Positions 20,420 through 29,483 of a stretch of DNA of 64,000 nucleotides are shown here, in pieces. Made by a program: the position numbers and the translations under genes. Within the stretch, counting starts at the first letter, position 1, and the number at the start of each line of letters is the position of its first letter. The notes under the pieces were generated by a model. The model made no database searches, was not told the DNA's origin, and worked only from the letters and a program-made list of their open reading frames with translations. The DNA is from Chenggangzhangella methanolivorans. GTDB lineage: Bacteria > Pseudomonadota > Alphaproteobacteria > Rhizobiales > Methylopilaceae. Location: NCBI RefSeq assembly GCF_019797865.1, contig NZ_CP081869.1, forward strand, positions 1,116,001 to 1,180,000, in the 5' to 3' direction.

Positions 20420-21261
20420 CTAGGGAGCGTCCCATTAGCGGGGTTCCGTTTTTTAGCGCGGGCTGATTCCATCTTCTTTGAAGGAGATGGGCATGCGACG
20501 ACACGAACTGTCAGACGAGGAGTGGCGGATCATCGACCCGCTGCTGCCCCGGAACTCGCGGGGCGTCGCGCGGGTGGACGACCGGCGGGTGATCAACGGC
20601 ATCCTGTGGCGGTTCCGGACGGGCTCGTCCTGGCGCGACGTGCCGGAGCGCTACGGACCGCGGACGACGCTCTAAAACCGCTTCAGCCGATGGCGCGCGG
20701 CCGGCGTCTGGGACCGGCTTCTGGCCCGGGTGTCCGAGACTTACGACGGCGACATCGTGATGATCGACAGTTCCTGCGTCCGGGTCCACCAGCATGGGGC
20801 CGCGGGCAAAAAGGGGGCTCTGGCGATCCTTGCATGGGACGTTCCCGCGGCGGCCTGAAGACGAAGATCCACGCCCTCGTCGACGCTGAAGGCCGACCGA
20901 TCCGGATCGAACTCACCGCGGGACAGGCGGGCGACGCGCCAGCCGCCGCGACCTTGCTGGCCGACGTCCGGCCGGGGGCGGCGGTCGTCGCCGACAAGGC
21001 CTACGACACCGACGGCGTCCGCGACTTCGTGCAGGAGCGCGGAGCATGGCCAAACATCCCGCCGCGCTCGATCCGCAAGGCGACGTTCAGCTTCAGCCGC
21101 TGGGTATATCGCCAGCGCAATCTCGTCGAGCGCTTCTTCAACCGCATCAAAGATGCGCGGCATCGCCACCCGCTATGACCGAAGAGCCGACAACTTCCTC
21201 GCAGCCGTCAAGCTCGTCGCGACACGCCTCTGGATCAACGCGTTATGAGTCCGCTGCCTAG
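20420..21261 (+). mobile_element. IS5-family element (IS427-like), copy 1, inactive
   Basis: About 840 bp bounded by CTAG on both sides. The ends are imperfect inverted repeats (TAGGGAGCGTCCCATTAGCG against the complement of the right end, TAGGCAGCGGACTCATAACG). It carries the two-frame transposase typical of the IS427 group. A second copy lies at 43729-44571. The right end reaches to 13 bp from the DUF2254 stop. Confidence 0.9.
20493..21261 (+). pseudogene. IS5-type transposase, copy 1
   Basis: DDE transposase. OrfA (RRHELSDEEWRIIDPLLPRN) is cut by TAA at 20673-20675 where copy 2 has TAC (Tyr). The A5G5 stretch near 20809 is the expected -1 frameshift site joining orfA (VRVHQHGAAGKKG) to orfB (DPCMGRSRGG). 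OrfB loses its frame near 21150, where copy 2 is two bases longer (FNRIKQMRGIATRYD). It cannot make a full protein. Confidence 0.88.
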
Positions 21262-21273
21262 GGCGCCAAGGGC

Positions 21274-22533
21274 TCAGCGGCCGCCGCCGAGCAAGTCGGC
21301 GGCCGCTCGTAGACGCCGCCTATCGTCCTCGATGGTGAGAGCGGCCTCGGCGCGCTCGAGCGCAAGCCCTGAGTGACGGCGTGCGGCCTCGACGTAGCGC
21401 CCGCCACCCAACCGGGACAGCGTCGCGAAGGCCTTCTGGAGCCGCAGGCCGATCTCGACCACGCCTGCGCCGTCCCGTGCGATCCCGCTGAAGAGATCGT
21501 CGAAGAGATCATCTGGCTCGATCGGCGGGACGTAAACGCGCGGGAATTCGACCGGGTCGTCATCGCTCTCGCGGGCGTCCGTCCAGATCGCGAGCAACCG
21601 CACCGCGCGGCCGATGACGTCGACCGCGGTGCCGGGGTCGTTGATCCCCGGCGACAGCGCCCGCGACGCGATCTCGGACAGGACGCAGGCGCCGAAACGC
21701 GGATCCTGATCAAAGGAGCGCGTGTCCCCGATCGTGAAGCAGGCGCGGATGCGCGCCTCCACATCGTCGCCGTCGATACCGTGCGCAAAGGCGAGCACGG
21801 TCGACGGGTCGACCAGCTTGCCCGGAATGACGCCGACGAAGATATCGCCTCGACCGCCCTCCGCGATGGCCTGCAGCGCCCTGACGTCGAGATGCTGGAG
21901 ATAGCCGATCGCATCGACGCGGACAGGGCGCGCCCCGCCGGGAATGGACGTCGGATCAGCAAGCGGCGCGCCGCCCATATGCGGGCGCTCGCGGCGTTCG
22001 CGCATCGAGCGAGCTGCCGCTTCCTCGACACGCGCGGTCGTTTCGGTGACGCGACCAAGACGCGAAAGGTGGTCGATCCAACGCAGCAGCGTGACGACGA
22101 CCAGCGCGATGACCGCGATCGTCACGATGAACAGCACGACGCGTCCCTGGTCGCCATACGCGCCGGCGCTCAGCGCGATGATGCCCAAGGCTGAAGAGGA
22201 ACGAGCCAAGGAAGGTCGCCAGCACGTTCTGGGTGGTGCTGTCCTCCATCACCAGCCGCGTCGCGCGCGGCGTGACGTTGCTGGTCGCGGCCGAATAGGC
22301 CGACACCATGATGTTGAGCGAAAAGGTCGTCACCGCCAGCATGCTGGACGCGATGATGCCGAGCAGGTTGTCGACCGCGTCGGCCCCGTTGCGCGCCTGA
22401 AGTCCCGCGGGATGTGCGGGCTGGCGACGATCGCCACCAGCGCGGTCGCGATCGCGCCCAGCGAAAACAGGCTCGCCCGGAACCAGATGCGGCGTGTGAG
22501 TACGGAAAGCAGCCAGGCCCAGCGCGAGGTCAT
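21274..22533 (-). CDS. DUF2254 membrane protein (two frameshifts)
   Basis: About 420 residues. Membrane-embedded N-terminal half (SLFSLGAIATALVAIVAS; MLAVTTFSLNIMVSAYSAAT; FLGSFLFS) and a cytoplasmic half with IPGKLVDPSTVLAFA and RALSPGINDPGTAVDVI, which mark the DUF2254 family. Breaks near 22400 and 22200 separate three frames. Function unknown. The gene ends beside IS5 copy 1 but is not cut by it. Confidence 0.85.
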
Positions 22534-22818
22534 TGGATGGGAAGGTCTCTAACTTGAAGTCGGCTGTGATGATCCTTTTTCGGACGCGATGCGCCGGTGA
22601 AGGTCAAGTGCGCGCTGTTCGCTGCCGGGTTTTCTCGCGTCAGTGAGGGATCTAGGCGTCGTTTAGATTGAGATTGGCAATTAAGATCGCAAAGGTTTTG
22701 ATCGAGAGATTCCGCTCTCGATCCGACCCTGCGGAACGAATTCAAATCGTCGCTTACTTTGCCCAGCAGATAGACTGCCCACTCAAAGTCAGTTCGTGGC
22801 CTGGAGTTGGGGAGTGCT
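22534..22818. other. No gene recognised
   Basis: 285 bp between two minus-strand genes. A minus-strand frame of 71 codons here has no coding character. It should hold the DUF2254 promoter. Confidence 0.5.
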
Positions 22819-23199
22819 TCAGGCGCGTGCTGGCTTGAGACGCTCGTCCCGCAGTGCCTTAAAGGCGCGCCCCTCCGACCGAGCCGATGGGGCGCAAGCG
22901 TTCCGCGAGGCTAGAGACTTACTTTCCGGAGCCGCTCGTCGGGTTTCGCTGTGGCCGCGAAGGTCCTTGGCCTGATTGTCGGAGCTGCCGGCGGAGGTCG
23001 GCTTCTCGCCCTTCATCTCCATCGAGCCGGACGAGCCGCTCTTCATGGAGCCCGACGAGTCCTTCATTTTCATACTGTCGGTCTGCGAGCCGCCGGTCGC
23101 GTTGTTTTCCGTACCAGTGGCCTGAGCCATCGCGAAAGAAGTCGACGCGGCGAGCAGGGCGGCGGCGGCACCGGTCGTGAAGATGTTTTTGAGGGTCAT
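22819..23199 (-). CDS. Small exported low-complexity protein
   Basis: 126 residues. Signal peptide about 1-25 (AAALLAASTSFAMAQ). The mature part is rich in Ser, Gly, Lys and Met (KMKDSSGSMKSGSSGSMEMK). The last 45 residues have a different composition, so a shift near 22930 and an earlier real stop are possible. Periplasmic; function unknown. Confidence 0.65.
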   Translation of the reverse strand: MTLKNIFTTGAAAALLAASTSFAMAQATGTENNATGGSQTDSMKMKDSSGSMKSGSSGSMEMKGEKPTSAGSSDNQAKDLRGHSETRRAAPESKSLASRNACAPSARSEGRAFKALRDERLKPARA

Positions 23200-23427
23200 G
23201 ACGTTTCCCTTATTGCTTGAGGACTTAAACGAGAGAGGTCATTGGAAGCGCAGCGATACTGCGCCCCGCTGGGCACGCCCGAATAAGTTGACCGAAATGA
23301 CGTCAGTCTCTCAGCAGTACGGAATGATAGAGATGAATGTTTCTCGCTAAGCAGAAAATGTCAGAATTATATTTTTATTCTGACCGGAACGAACGTCGAC
23401 TCGTTGAAATGCACATTTGAGCGGATG

Positions 23428-24204
23428 TCAGATACCAGCGTACCAGGCGTATCCATTGTCTTCCCAATAGCCGCCCTTGCCGCCGCCGATCTCGTCGAAA
23501 CTGGCGACGGCTTCGATCCTCATAACATATTTGGCCATCTTGTAGCCGAGGTGACGTTCCACCCGCAGTCTGAGCGGCGCGCCATGCTCGACCTTTAGGG
23601 GCTGGCCGTTCATCTCGTAGGCGAGGATCGTCTGAGGGTGTACGGCGTCTACGAGATCGACGCTCTCATAGTAGCGGACGGGCGAGCCGTCCTCGGCGTT
23701 CTCCATCGTGTCCGCGCAATGAAACACAACGTATCGGGCTTCCGGCTTCAGTCGCGCCTTCTCGATGAGCGCGGCGAGCGGAGCGCCGGTCCACTTGCCG
23801 ATGCAGCTCCATCCCTCCACGCAGTCATGGCGGGTGATCTGCGTGCGCGACGGCAGCCTTCGGAGATCCTCGATCGACAGATCGAGCGGCGTCTCCACCA
23901 AGCCGCCGACCTTGAGCCTAAAACCCTCGAAGTTCCGCGCGACGAGCGCCTTGTAGTCCTCGTCGACTGGGTCGATCGTGCCGTTCGGCTTGAACCAAGG
24001 CGAGATGTCGGCCTCGGCGTATTCCCGGGCGAGCGACTGCTGCGTCAGCATCGTCCGCTGGACGAAGAGGCTGGCGTCTTCGCCGGCCTCGAGCGTACGA
24101 CGAACCCAGGGCATCTGCCCAAGCTGGTCACAGCCTGCGAGCAGCGATGCGCCGGCCGCGGAGCCGCCGAGCAGGACGGCGCGACGGCTCAGGGTGCGGC
24201 TCAT
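23428..24204 (-). CDS. Sulfite-oxidase-family molybdopterin oxidoreductase, Tat lipoprotein
   Basis: 258 residues. Twin-arginine signal SRRAVLLGG and lipobox LLAGC (about residue 26) indicate an exported, membrane-anchored protein. The Mo-ligand Cys sits in HDCVEGWSCIGKWTG, as in the SUOX/MsrP fold, and the C-terminal LRVERHLGYKMAKYVMRIE is typical. The start overlaps the cytochrome b stop by 4 bp, so electrons probably pass to or from that cytochrome. The substrate is unknown. A paralogous pair lies at 60729-62164. Confidence 0.9.
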   Translation of the reverse strand: MSRTLSRRAVLLGGSAAGASLLAGCDQLGQMPWVRRTLEAGEDASLFVQRTMLTQQSLAREYAEADISPWFKPNGTIDPVDEDYKALVARNFEGFRLKVGGLVETPLDLSIEDLRRLPSRTQITRHDCVEGWSCIGKWTGAPLAALIEKARLKPEARYVVFHCADTMENAEDGSPVRYYESVDLVDAVHPQTILAYEMNGQPLKVEHGAPLRLRVERHLGYKMAKYVMRIEAVASFDEIGGGKGGYWEDNGYAWYAGI

Positions 24205-25058
24205 GCCTGATCTCCCGACGGGTTCGTTCGCTCGATCCGGAACCAGCCCGTCAGCATGCCGCGGACGTTGTTCCAGAACCCTGAGAGCACAACCATGGCG
24301 ACGTGTATGAGGACGAACAGGACAAGCAGGTTGGCGAGAACGAAATGGATGGTGCGGGCTGACTGCCGGCCTCCGAAGAGGTCGATCACCCAAGGCGCCG
24401 CTGCGTTGAAGCCGGGCGACAAAGCAAGGCCGGCGAGTAGCTGCAACGGCAGAAGACCCAGAACGACGACGAGGTAGGTCAGCTTCTGCAGCACGTTGTA
24501 GCGCGTCGCCTCTTCGCCTTTCGGGAAGCGGAAGCGCAGGTGCTCGATGACGCTGGCGCCGATATGGCGAAGCTGATCACCCGATGGGACCAGCCGTTTC
24601 CTAAGCTGTCCGCTCGCCACGCCATAGCCGAGATAGACGAGGCCGTTCAGCACGAAGAGCCAGGCGAAGAAGAAGTGCCAGCTCCGCCCCTCCGCGAGGC
24701 TTTGGTAGCTCGGCAAAGTCGCCCATGAGGGAAAGCCACGGCCGATGATTTCCCCGTCGGCGTCTTTCGACGCGCCGAGCACACCGGTGGTGTCGAAGCT
24801 CTGCCCAAACGCCGTCGTGACGCCTCGCGGCGGCTCCGTTTCGGTCGCGGTCATCGCCACGAGCGGGGTGTCGAAGGTGGAGACGTGCCCCCAGTAGAGC
24901 GCGGGATGTGCGTTGAAGATCTGAAGCCCGCTGAGCAGCAGCACGGCCAGGCAGACGACGTTGACCCAATGCGCGATCCGAATCGTCGCCGGATGCCGAA
25001 ACACCCAGCGGGCCCCGGAGGCTTGCGTTCCGGTTTCAGCCGCTTTGGTCGTCGCCAT
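24201..25058 (-). CDS. Cytochrome b561-family membrane protein
   Basis: 285 residues with four main membrane helices and heme-ligand His candidates in RIAHWVNVVCLAV, SWHFFFAWLFVL, and RTIHFVLANLLVLFVLIHVAM. A long periplasmic loop follows helix 1. ATG at 25058; the TTG before it is less likely. It is the membrane electron-transfer partner of the molybdoprotein that follows with a 4-bp overlap. Confidence 0.9.
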   Translation of the reverse strand: MATTKAAETGTQASGARWVFRHPATIRIAHWVNVVCLAVLLLSGLQIFNAHPALYWGHVSTFDTPLVAMTATETEPPRGVTTAFGQSFDTTGVLGASKDADGEIIGRGFPSWATLPSYQSLAEGRSWHFFFAWLFVLNGLVYLGYGVASGQLRKRLVPSGDQLRHIGASVIEHLRFRFPKGEEATRYNVLQKLTYLVVVLGLLPLQLLAGLALSPGFNAAAPWVIDLFGGRQSARTIHFVLANLLVLFVLIHVAMVVLSGFWNNVRGMLTGWFRIERTNPSGDQA

Positions 25059-25142
25059 CAAGCTGCTCCTGGCCGACCGGCGATATCGCCGGCCGGCGTT
25101 GCAAGGATCTCATCAGACGTTTCGATGGAGCCGCGGGTTTCG

Positions 25143-25829
25143 TTACATCGGCGGCACGACGCCGTCCTTTCCGATCGCGACCGCCCGGGCGCTCAGGGTC
25201 TCGCCGTCGCGGGTCGTGATGGAGAAAACGGGAGCGCCCTTCATAACGATCGACTTGTCGGCTTTCTCGAAGGTGACGATCGGCGCGGTCGGCGGGACCT
25301 TGATGGTCTTGGACTGACCATTGTCGTAGGTCACGTCGATCGTCTTTTCACCGCCCGCGCCGCTGCTCGACTTGATCGAACCGTTCGTCATCGCGCTCTT
25401 CGTGGTCGCGCCGCCCGACTTCTGCGTTTTGACCGTGCCATTGGTCATGGCGCTCTTGGTCTTTGATCCGCCCGAGGAAACGGTCGTGTCTTCGATCTCG
25501 TCCCAGGGGTAATGACCCTCGCCTGTGCCGCGCATCGCTTCGGGGAAGATTACCACCTCAAGCGCCACCGGCGGGTTATCGCCCTTGGTCGCCGTGCCGA
25601 TGAACTTGCCGTCGCCGACCTGATCGAGGCTCGACTTCACGACGTTGAGGAACGCCGTCTCCGGCTTCAGTGCGATCTGCTGCGTGCCGCCGTCCTTCGT
25701 CTTCACCGTGATCGAGCTGTCGGTGGCGCTTTCCACCGTACCGCGAACCCGGACGAGTTCGGGCGCGGCCTGTCCGGCCGCGGTGAACGCGAGCAGCCCT
25801 GCGGCCGCCAGAATTGAGACCCTGATCAT
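25143..25829 (-). CDS. Exported protein with internal repeat, DUF5666-like fold possible
   Basis: 228 residues. Signal peptide about 1-21. N-terminal part VRVRGTVESATDSSITVKTKDG looks like an OB-type beta barrel (as in DUF5666). A repeated segment occurs: KTKSAMTNGTVK and TTKSAMTNGSIK. ATG at 25829 with AGAGGAAA upstream. It precedes the cytochrome b and molybdoprotein genes by 84 bp on the same strand and may belong to the same module. Confidence 0.75.
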   Translation of the reverse strand: MIRVSILAAAGLLAFTAAGQAAPELVRVRGTVESATDSSITVKTKDGGTQQIALKPETAFLNVVKSSLDQVGDGKFIGTATKGDNPPVALEVVIFPEAMRGTGEGHYPWDEIEDTTVSSGGSKTKSAMTNGTVKTQKSGGATTKSAMTNGSIKSSSGAGGEKTIDVTYDNGQSKTIKVPPTAPIVTFEKADKSIVMKGAPVFSITTRDGETLSARAVAIGKDGVVPPM

Positions 25830-26023
25830 AACGTTTCCTCTCTTGGTTGAGAGGGCACATGGAGTTCCGGAAAGCGGCGGCAAATAGATTGCGGGCAATT
25901 CGTCCAAGAAGATTTGCCCGGGCCGCGAGCGGTGCTCGATCGCTTTCGAATGTCCGCAGCCCTGTAACGACCCCATGTCGGGCGACGTAACGCTCGCAGC
26001 ATCGCCGTCATGTGGAGGGCCGG

Positions 26024-26296
26024 ATGGTGTCGGTCGTGAACGGGTTCGTCTGCCAGACCGGTTGTGACGAAGCGGTCGCCCGCAAAGGGCGCGATCCGCG
26101 CAATCCGAAGAACAATCCCGTGAAGGCCGAGGCGCTTGCGATCCGGGACGGCGAGGCGGTCACGACGATCGGCGTTCCGGGCGCTCGCGTCGTCTCGTTC
26201 GGCAAGGATGCCTCGATCGTCGCTGCGAGCACGGACGCGAAGGACGCCCCGCGCAATCCCGGAAGTCCGGCGCTGTTCTACGACAGGTCTGCATGA
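26024..26296 (+). CDS. Hypothetical protein
   Basis: 90 residues, ATG with GGAGG six bases upstream. MVSVVNGFVCQTGCDEAVARKG then KNNPVKAEALAIRDG; two Cys close together. Not recognised beyond Rhizobiales hypothetical. It lies 38 bp before the DUF1223 gene on the same strand. Confidence 0.55.
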   Translation: MVSVVNGFVCQTGCDEAVARKGRDPRNPKNNPVKAEALAIRDGEAVTTIGVPGARVVSFGKDASIVAASTDAKDAPRNPGSPALFYDRSA

Positions 26297-26334
26297 GAGC
26301 GGGCTCGCGTCACACATACGACTGGAGGCTACGT

Positions 26335-27033
26335 ATGATCGACCGTTACGACCTGCTTTCCGCTGGTGTCTTGGCCTGCGCGCTGCTCGGGCTGTCGGGC
26401 GCCGCTCATGCGTCGGACCGACCTGTCGTGGTGGAGCTCTTCACAAGCCAGGGATGCTCCTCATGTCCGCCGGCCAACGCGAACCTCGCCAAGCTCGCGC
26501 AGAGAAAGGATGTCCTCGCGTTGAGCTATTCGGTGACCTACTGGGACCGGCTGGGCTGGAAGGATGTTTTCGGGAAGCCTGAATTCACGGAGCGACAGGT
26601 CGAGTATGAGCCCGGCCTTGGTCAGAACGGGCCTTTCACACCTCAGATGGTCGTCAACGGACGGCTGAGCGCAGTCGGCCAGCGGATAGGCGAGGTCGAA
26701 GGACTGATCTCGAGCGCCCGCGGCGACGAGGGGCCGGATCTGTCGATCTCAGGCGACAAGATCAGCGTCGGGGCCGGCTCGGCCCCAGCGGGCGGCGCTG
26801 ACGTTTGGCTGGTTCGCTACGATCCGAAGACGGTCGAGGTTCCTGTGTCGCGCGGTGAGAATAAAGGGCGGACGCTTCCGCACAGCCATGTGGTGCACGA
26901 GCTTCGCCGGATCGGCTCCTGGGACGGTCAGGCGGTCAAGCTGCAGACGCGGTCCGACGCCGGCGGGTTCGCCTTGGCAGTCCTCGTCCAAGGGCGGAAT
27001 GGCGGTCGAATCCTGGCCGCCGGCACGCAGTGA
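26335..27033 (+). CDS. DUF1223 thioredoxin-fold protein, exported
   Basis: 232 residues. Signal peptide about 1-26, then VVVELFTSQGCSSCPPANANL: the CxxC pair of the DUF1223 family. A second landmark is YWDRLGWKDVFGKPEFTERQ. Probably a periplasmic thiol-disulfide protein. ATG at 26335 with TGGAGG upstream. Convergent with the truncated Crp gene. Confidence 0.9.
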   Translation: MIDRYDLLSAGVLACALLGLSGAAHASDRPVVVELFTSQGCSSCPPANANLAKLAQRKDVLALSYSVTYWDRLGWKDVFGKPEFTERQVEYEPGLGQNGPFTPQMVVNGRLSAVGQRIGEVEGLISSARGDEGPDLSISGDKISVGAGSAPAGGADVWLVRYDPKTVEVPVSRGENKGRTLPHSHVVHELRRIGSWDGQAVKLQTRSDAGGFALAVLVQGRNGGRILAAGTQ

Positions 27034-27046
27034 GGTCCGCCGCGCA

Positions 27047-27503
27047 TCACCGAGGGTCTTGGTTCTCGACCAGCAGGGATAGCTTCGAGGCCAATCCAAA
27101 ATAGTCTCGCATGACGAAATTCCTGAACGAAGCCGACGAACGCATCAGATCGGCGAAGGCCGCGGACGGCAGCACTGCGAGTTCGGTTTCCATCTCGGCC
27201 ACGCTACGCGCCGCGAGCCGCTCGCCTGACAGGAGGGACTGCGTGGTCAGCGCGCAGGCCTCGCCCGCGGCGACGCTGTAGAGCGCCACGTCGAGCTTGG
27301 TCGCAGTGGGCCGGCATACCCGCGTGCCGCCGGTCACGCACATCTGGTAGCCGCCGCACGGGGCGTCGAACTCGTAGGCAACGGTGCCGCGGCTCAGGGT
27401 GGCGAAAAGCAGGCTGGCCCACGCGAACCGTCGATCGCGCTCGGTCATCAACCGGACGAAAGGGAAGCGCCTCCCATCGATCGGCTGGTTCTGAAGTCGT
27501 CAT
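27047..27503 (-). CDS. Crp-type sensor domain without DNA-binding domain (frameshifted)
   Basis: About 150 residues. Homologous to the N-terminal half of the Crp protein at 30238-30910 (CALTTQSLLSGERLAARSVAE against CVLTTQCLLSGSNFPAESVAE). It ends in LLVENQDPR where the long dimer helix should lead into the helix-turn-helix, which is absent. A shift near 27465 joins MTTSEPADRWEALPF to RLMTERDRRFAWASL. Either a remnant or a sensor-only protein that could interfere with its full-length paralog. Confidence 0.7.
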
Positions 27504-27659
27504 GCGTAGGTGCCGTTTCCTGAAGTCAGCCCAACGTAGCCTGACGATTTTCGAGCGTCGGTGACCTGGGTCACCGACAGTGGGGCCGGCCGCGGCGATA
27601 ACGGATCTAGAAAGCGCATCGCCGCCAAGAAACAGGGCGAGCGTCTGAAGGAGGACCCC

Positions 27660-28457
27660 ATGAGGAAGATCGCAGTCACCACCAGCGCCGCCGCGCTGGT
27701 CCTCACGAGCGCGCTTGGCGCTCACGCGGCCGACGACGCCAAGGTGCGCGAGCAGCGCTGGACCGAGCTTCGTCAGAGCGTGTTCGGCGACAAGCAGGTC
27801 GAGCAGAAGGACGGCTTCCTCTCGCTCGACGCTCCCGTCCGCGCCGAGGACGCGGCGCTCGTGCCGATGGACATCAAGGTGTCGAACCCCGACCAAGTGA
27901 AGGGCCTGACGCTCATCATCGACGAGAACCCCGGCCCGGTCGCGGCCAAGATCGACTTCGGACCGGCCGGCGACCCCGGGCTCCTTCGGCTTCGCACCCG
28001 CGTGAACGCCTACTCGAACGTCCATGCGGTCGCCGAGACCAAGGACGGCAAGCTCGTCGAGACCGTGAAGTTCGTGAAGGCCAGCGGTGGCTGCTCGGCC
28101 CCGGTCGCGGGCGGCGCCGAGGGGACCATCGGCGAGATGCGGCTGAAAGTGAAGGACGAGGCGACCGCGGGCAAGTCCGCACAGGCGACGCTGATGATCC
28201 GGCATCCGAACTTCAACGGCATGCAGAAGGATCAGGTCTCCCAGATTTACACCCCCGCCAACTACATCAAGGACATCAAGGTCACCTACAACGACAAGGA
28301 CGTGTTCTCGCTGAGGAGCGACATCTCGCTGTCGACCAACCCGGTGATCGAGTTCGGCTTCAAGCCGGAAGGCAAGGGCCAGTTCAAGGTCGTGGCCAAC
28401 GACACCTCGGGCGGTCATTTCGAGAAGACGTTCGACGTGCCCGTGAAGACGCAGTGA
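27660..28457 (+). CDS. SoxYZ-like carrier protein, quinoprotein-dehydrogenase-associated
   Basis: 265 residues. Signal peptide about 1-24 (ending AHAADD). A SoxY-like N-terminal domain with the conserved region VKASGGCSAPV carrying the Cys, then a SoxZ-like domain with LMIRHPNFNGMQKDQVS. This fused form is known near PQQ dehydrogenases of methylotrophs. ATG with GAAGGAGGA upstream. First gene of the module 27660-30205. No PQQ dehydrogenase is in the window. Confidence 0.9.
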   Translation: MRKIAVTTSAAALVLTSALGAHAADDAKVREQRWTELRQSVFGDKQVEQKDGFLSLDAPVRAEDAALVPMDIKVSNPDQVKGLTLIIDENPGPVAAKIDFGPAGDPGLLRLRTRVNAYSNVHAVAETKDGKLVETVKFVKASGGCSAPVAGGAEGTIGEMRLKVKDEATAGKSAQATLMIRHPNFNGMQKDQVSQIYTPANYIKDIKVTYNDKDVFSLRSDISLSTNPVIEFGFKPEGKGQFKVVANDTSGGHFEKTFDVPVKTQ

Positions 28458-28465
28458 GCCGAGCC

Positions 28466-29046
28466 ATGAGAAGCCTCGCGCTCGCAGCCTTCGCCGCCGC
28501 CGCGCTCGTCAGCGCGGCCGCGGCCGGAGGATCGGGATCGGCTCCCGAGCCGAAAGGGCTCTGGACTGGACCCATCCCCGGCTACACGCCATCCACCCTG
28601 AAGGGCGCCGCAGTGATCGACGTCGCCGCGGCCGGATCTCTCGTCGACCATGGTGGGGCCGTCTTCATCGACGTGACCGAACCCGACCACAAGCCCGCGG
28701 CGCTACCGCCGACCGCCCTTTGGCGGCCCCAGCACCGCTCAATCCCGGGCGCCGTCTGGTTCCCGGGCGCAGCGCCCGGCGACCTGCCGCCCATGCAGGA
28801 GGATGTGCTCAAGAAGCGCGTCGAGACCCTGACGGGCGGCGACAAGGCCAAACCCGTCGTCGCGTTCTGCCACCCGACTGCTGGGGGAGCTGGAACATGG
28901 GCAAGCGGCTCGTGACCTGGGGCTACACCAAGGTGAGTTGGTTCCCGGAGGGGATCGACGGTTGGCAGAAGGCCGACCGCGACACCGAGGTCGTCCCCGC
29001 AGACCCCGACTGGGCCGCCGCGACCAAGCAGGAGGCCGGACGCTGA
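28466..29046 (+). CDS. PQQ-associated CXXCW rhodanese-like protein (frameshifted)
   Basis: About 190 residues, exported (signal peptide about 1-23). Rhodanese fold with the family hallmark CHPDCW, but a missing base near 28873 separates CHP from CWGSWNMGKRLVTWGY. With the base restored the motif and the C-terminus (KVSWFPEGIDGW) are complete. A GTG at 28454 overlapping the SoxYZ stop is an alternative start. Probably transfers or binds sulfur or thiol adducts in the periplasm. Confidence 0.88.
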
Positions 29047-29072
29047 ACCGCGCCCATAGGAGGACGACCGAG

Positions 29073-29473
29073 ATGCACACCCGCCGAAACGCAATGCTCG
29101 TCGCCTCGGACTGGCCACGATAGCCGCCATCGGCCCGGCGATCGCCGACATGCCCGGATCCAAGCCCTTCGATCCGGCCGCCTTCGACGAGGCGCTGAAG
29201 TCCGGCAAGCCGATCCTCGTCGAGATCAGCGCGCCTTGGTGTCCGATCTGCAAGACCCAGAAGCCAATCCTCGGCAAGCTGCTGGCCGAGCCAAAATACA
29301 AGGACATGGCTGCGTTCGAGATCGACTTCGACACCGGCAAGGCCAATGTCCGCAAGCTGGGCGCGACCGACCAGAGCACGCTGCTGGTCTACAAGGAAGG
29401 CAAGGAGGTCGGCCGCTCGGTCGGCGAGACGCAACCCGAGTGGATCGCCGACCTGCTCGACAAGGCCGTGTGA
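29073..29473 (+). CDS. Periplasmic thioredoxin-family protein (frameshifted in signal peptide)
   Basis: About 133 residues. A shift near 29111 divides the signal peptide (MHTRRNAMLVAS, then LATIAAIGPAIA). Active site APWCPICKTQ in a thioredoxin fold; LLVYKEGKEVGRSVGET is the usual C-terminal strand. Start with AGGAGGAC upstream. It lies between the rhodanese and the CcdA-like gene and would hand electrons from CcdA to periplasmic thiols. Confidence 0.88.
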
Positions 29474-29483
29474 GGGCGCAGCC

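Noticed and set aside
22530-22745. 71-codon minus-strand frame upstream of DUF2254
   Set aside because: No ribosome site and no coding character.
23386-23405. GGAAC with CGTT upstream of the molybdoprotein end
   Set aside because: Spacing is only 11 bases, too short for an EcfG promoter.
27204-28418. 404-codon minus-strand frame
   Set aside because: Antisense of the SoxYZ-like gene; only its last part overlaps the truncated Crp start.
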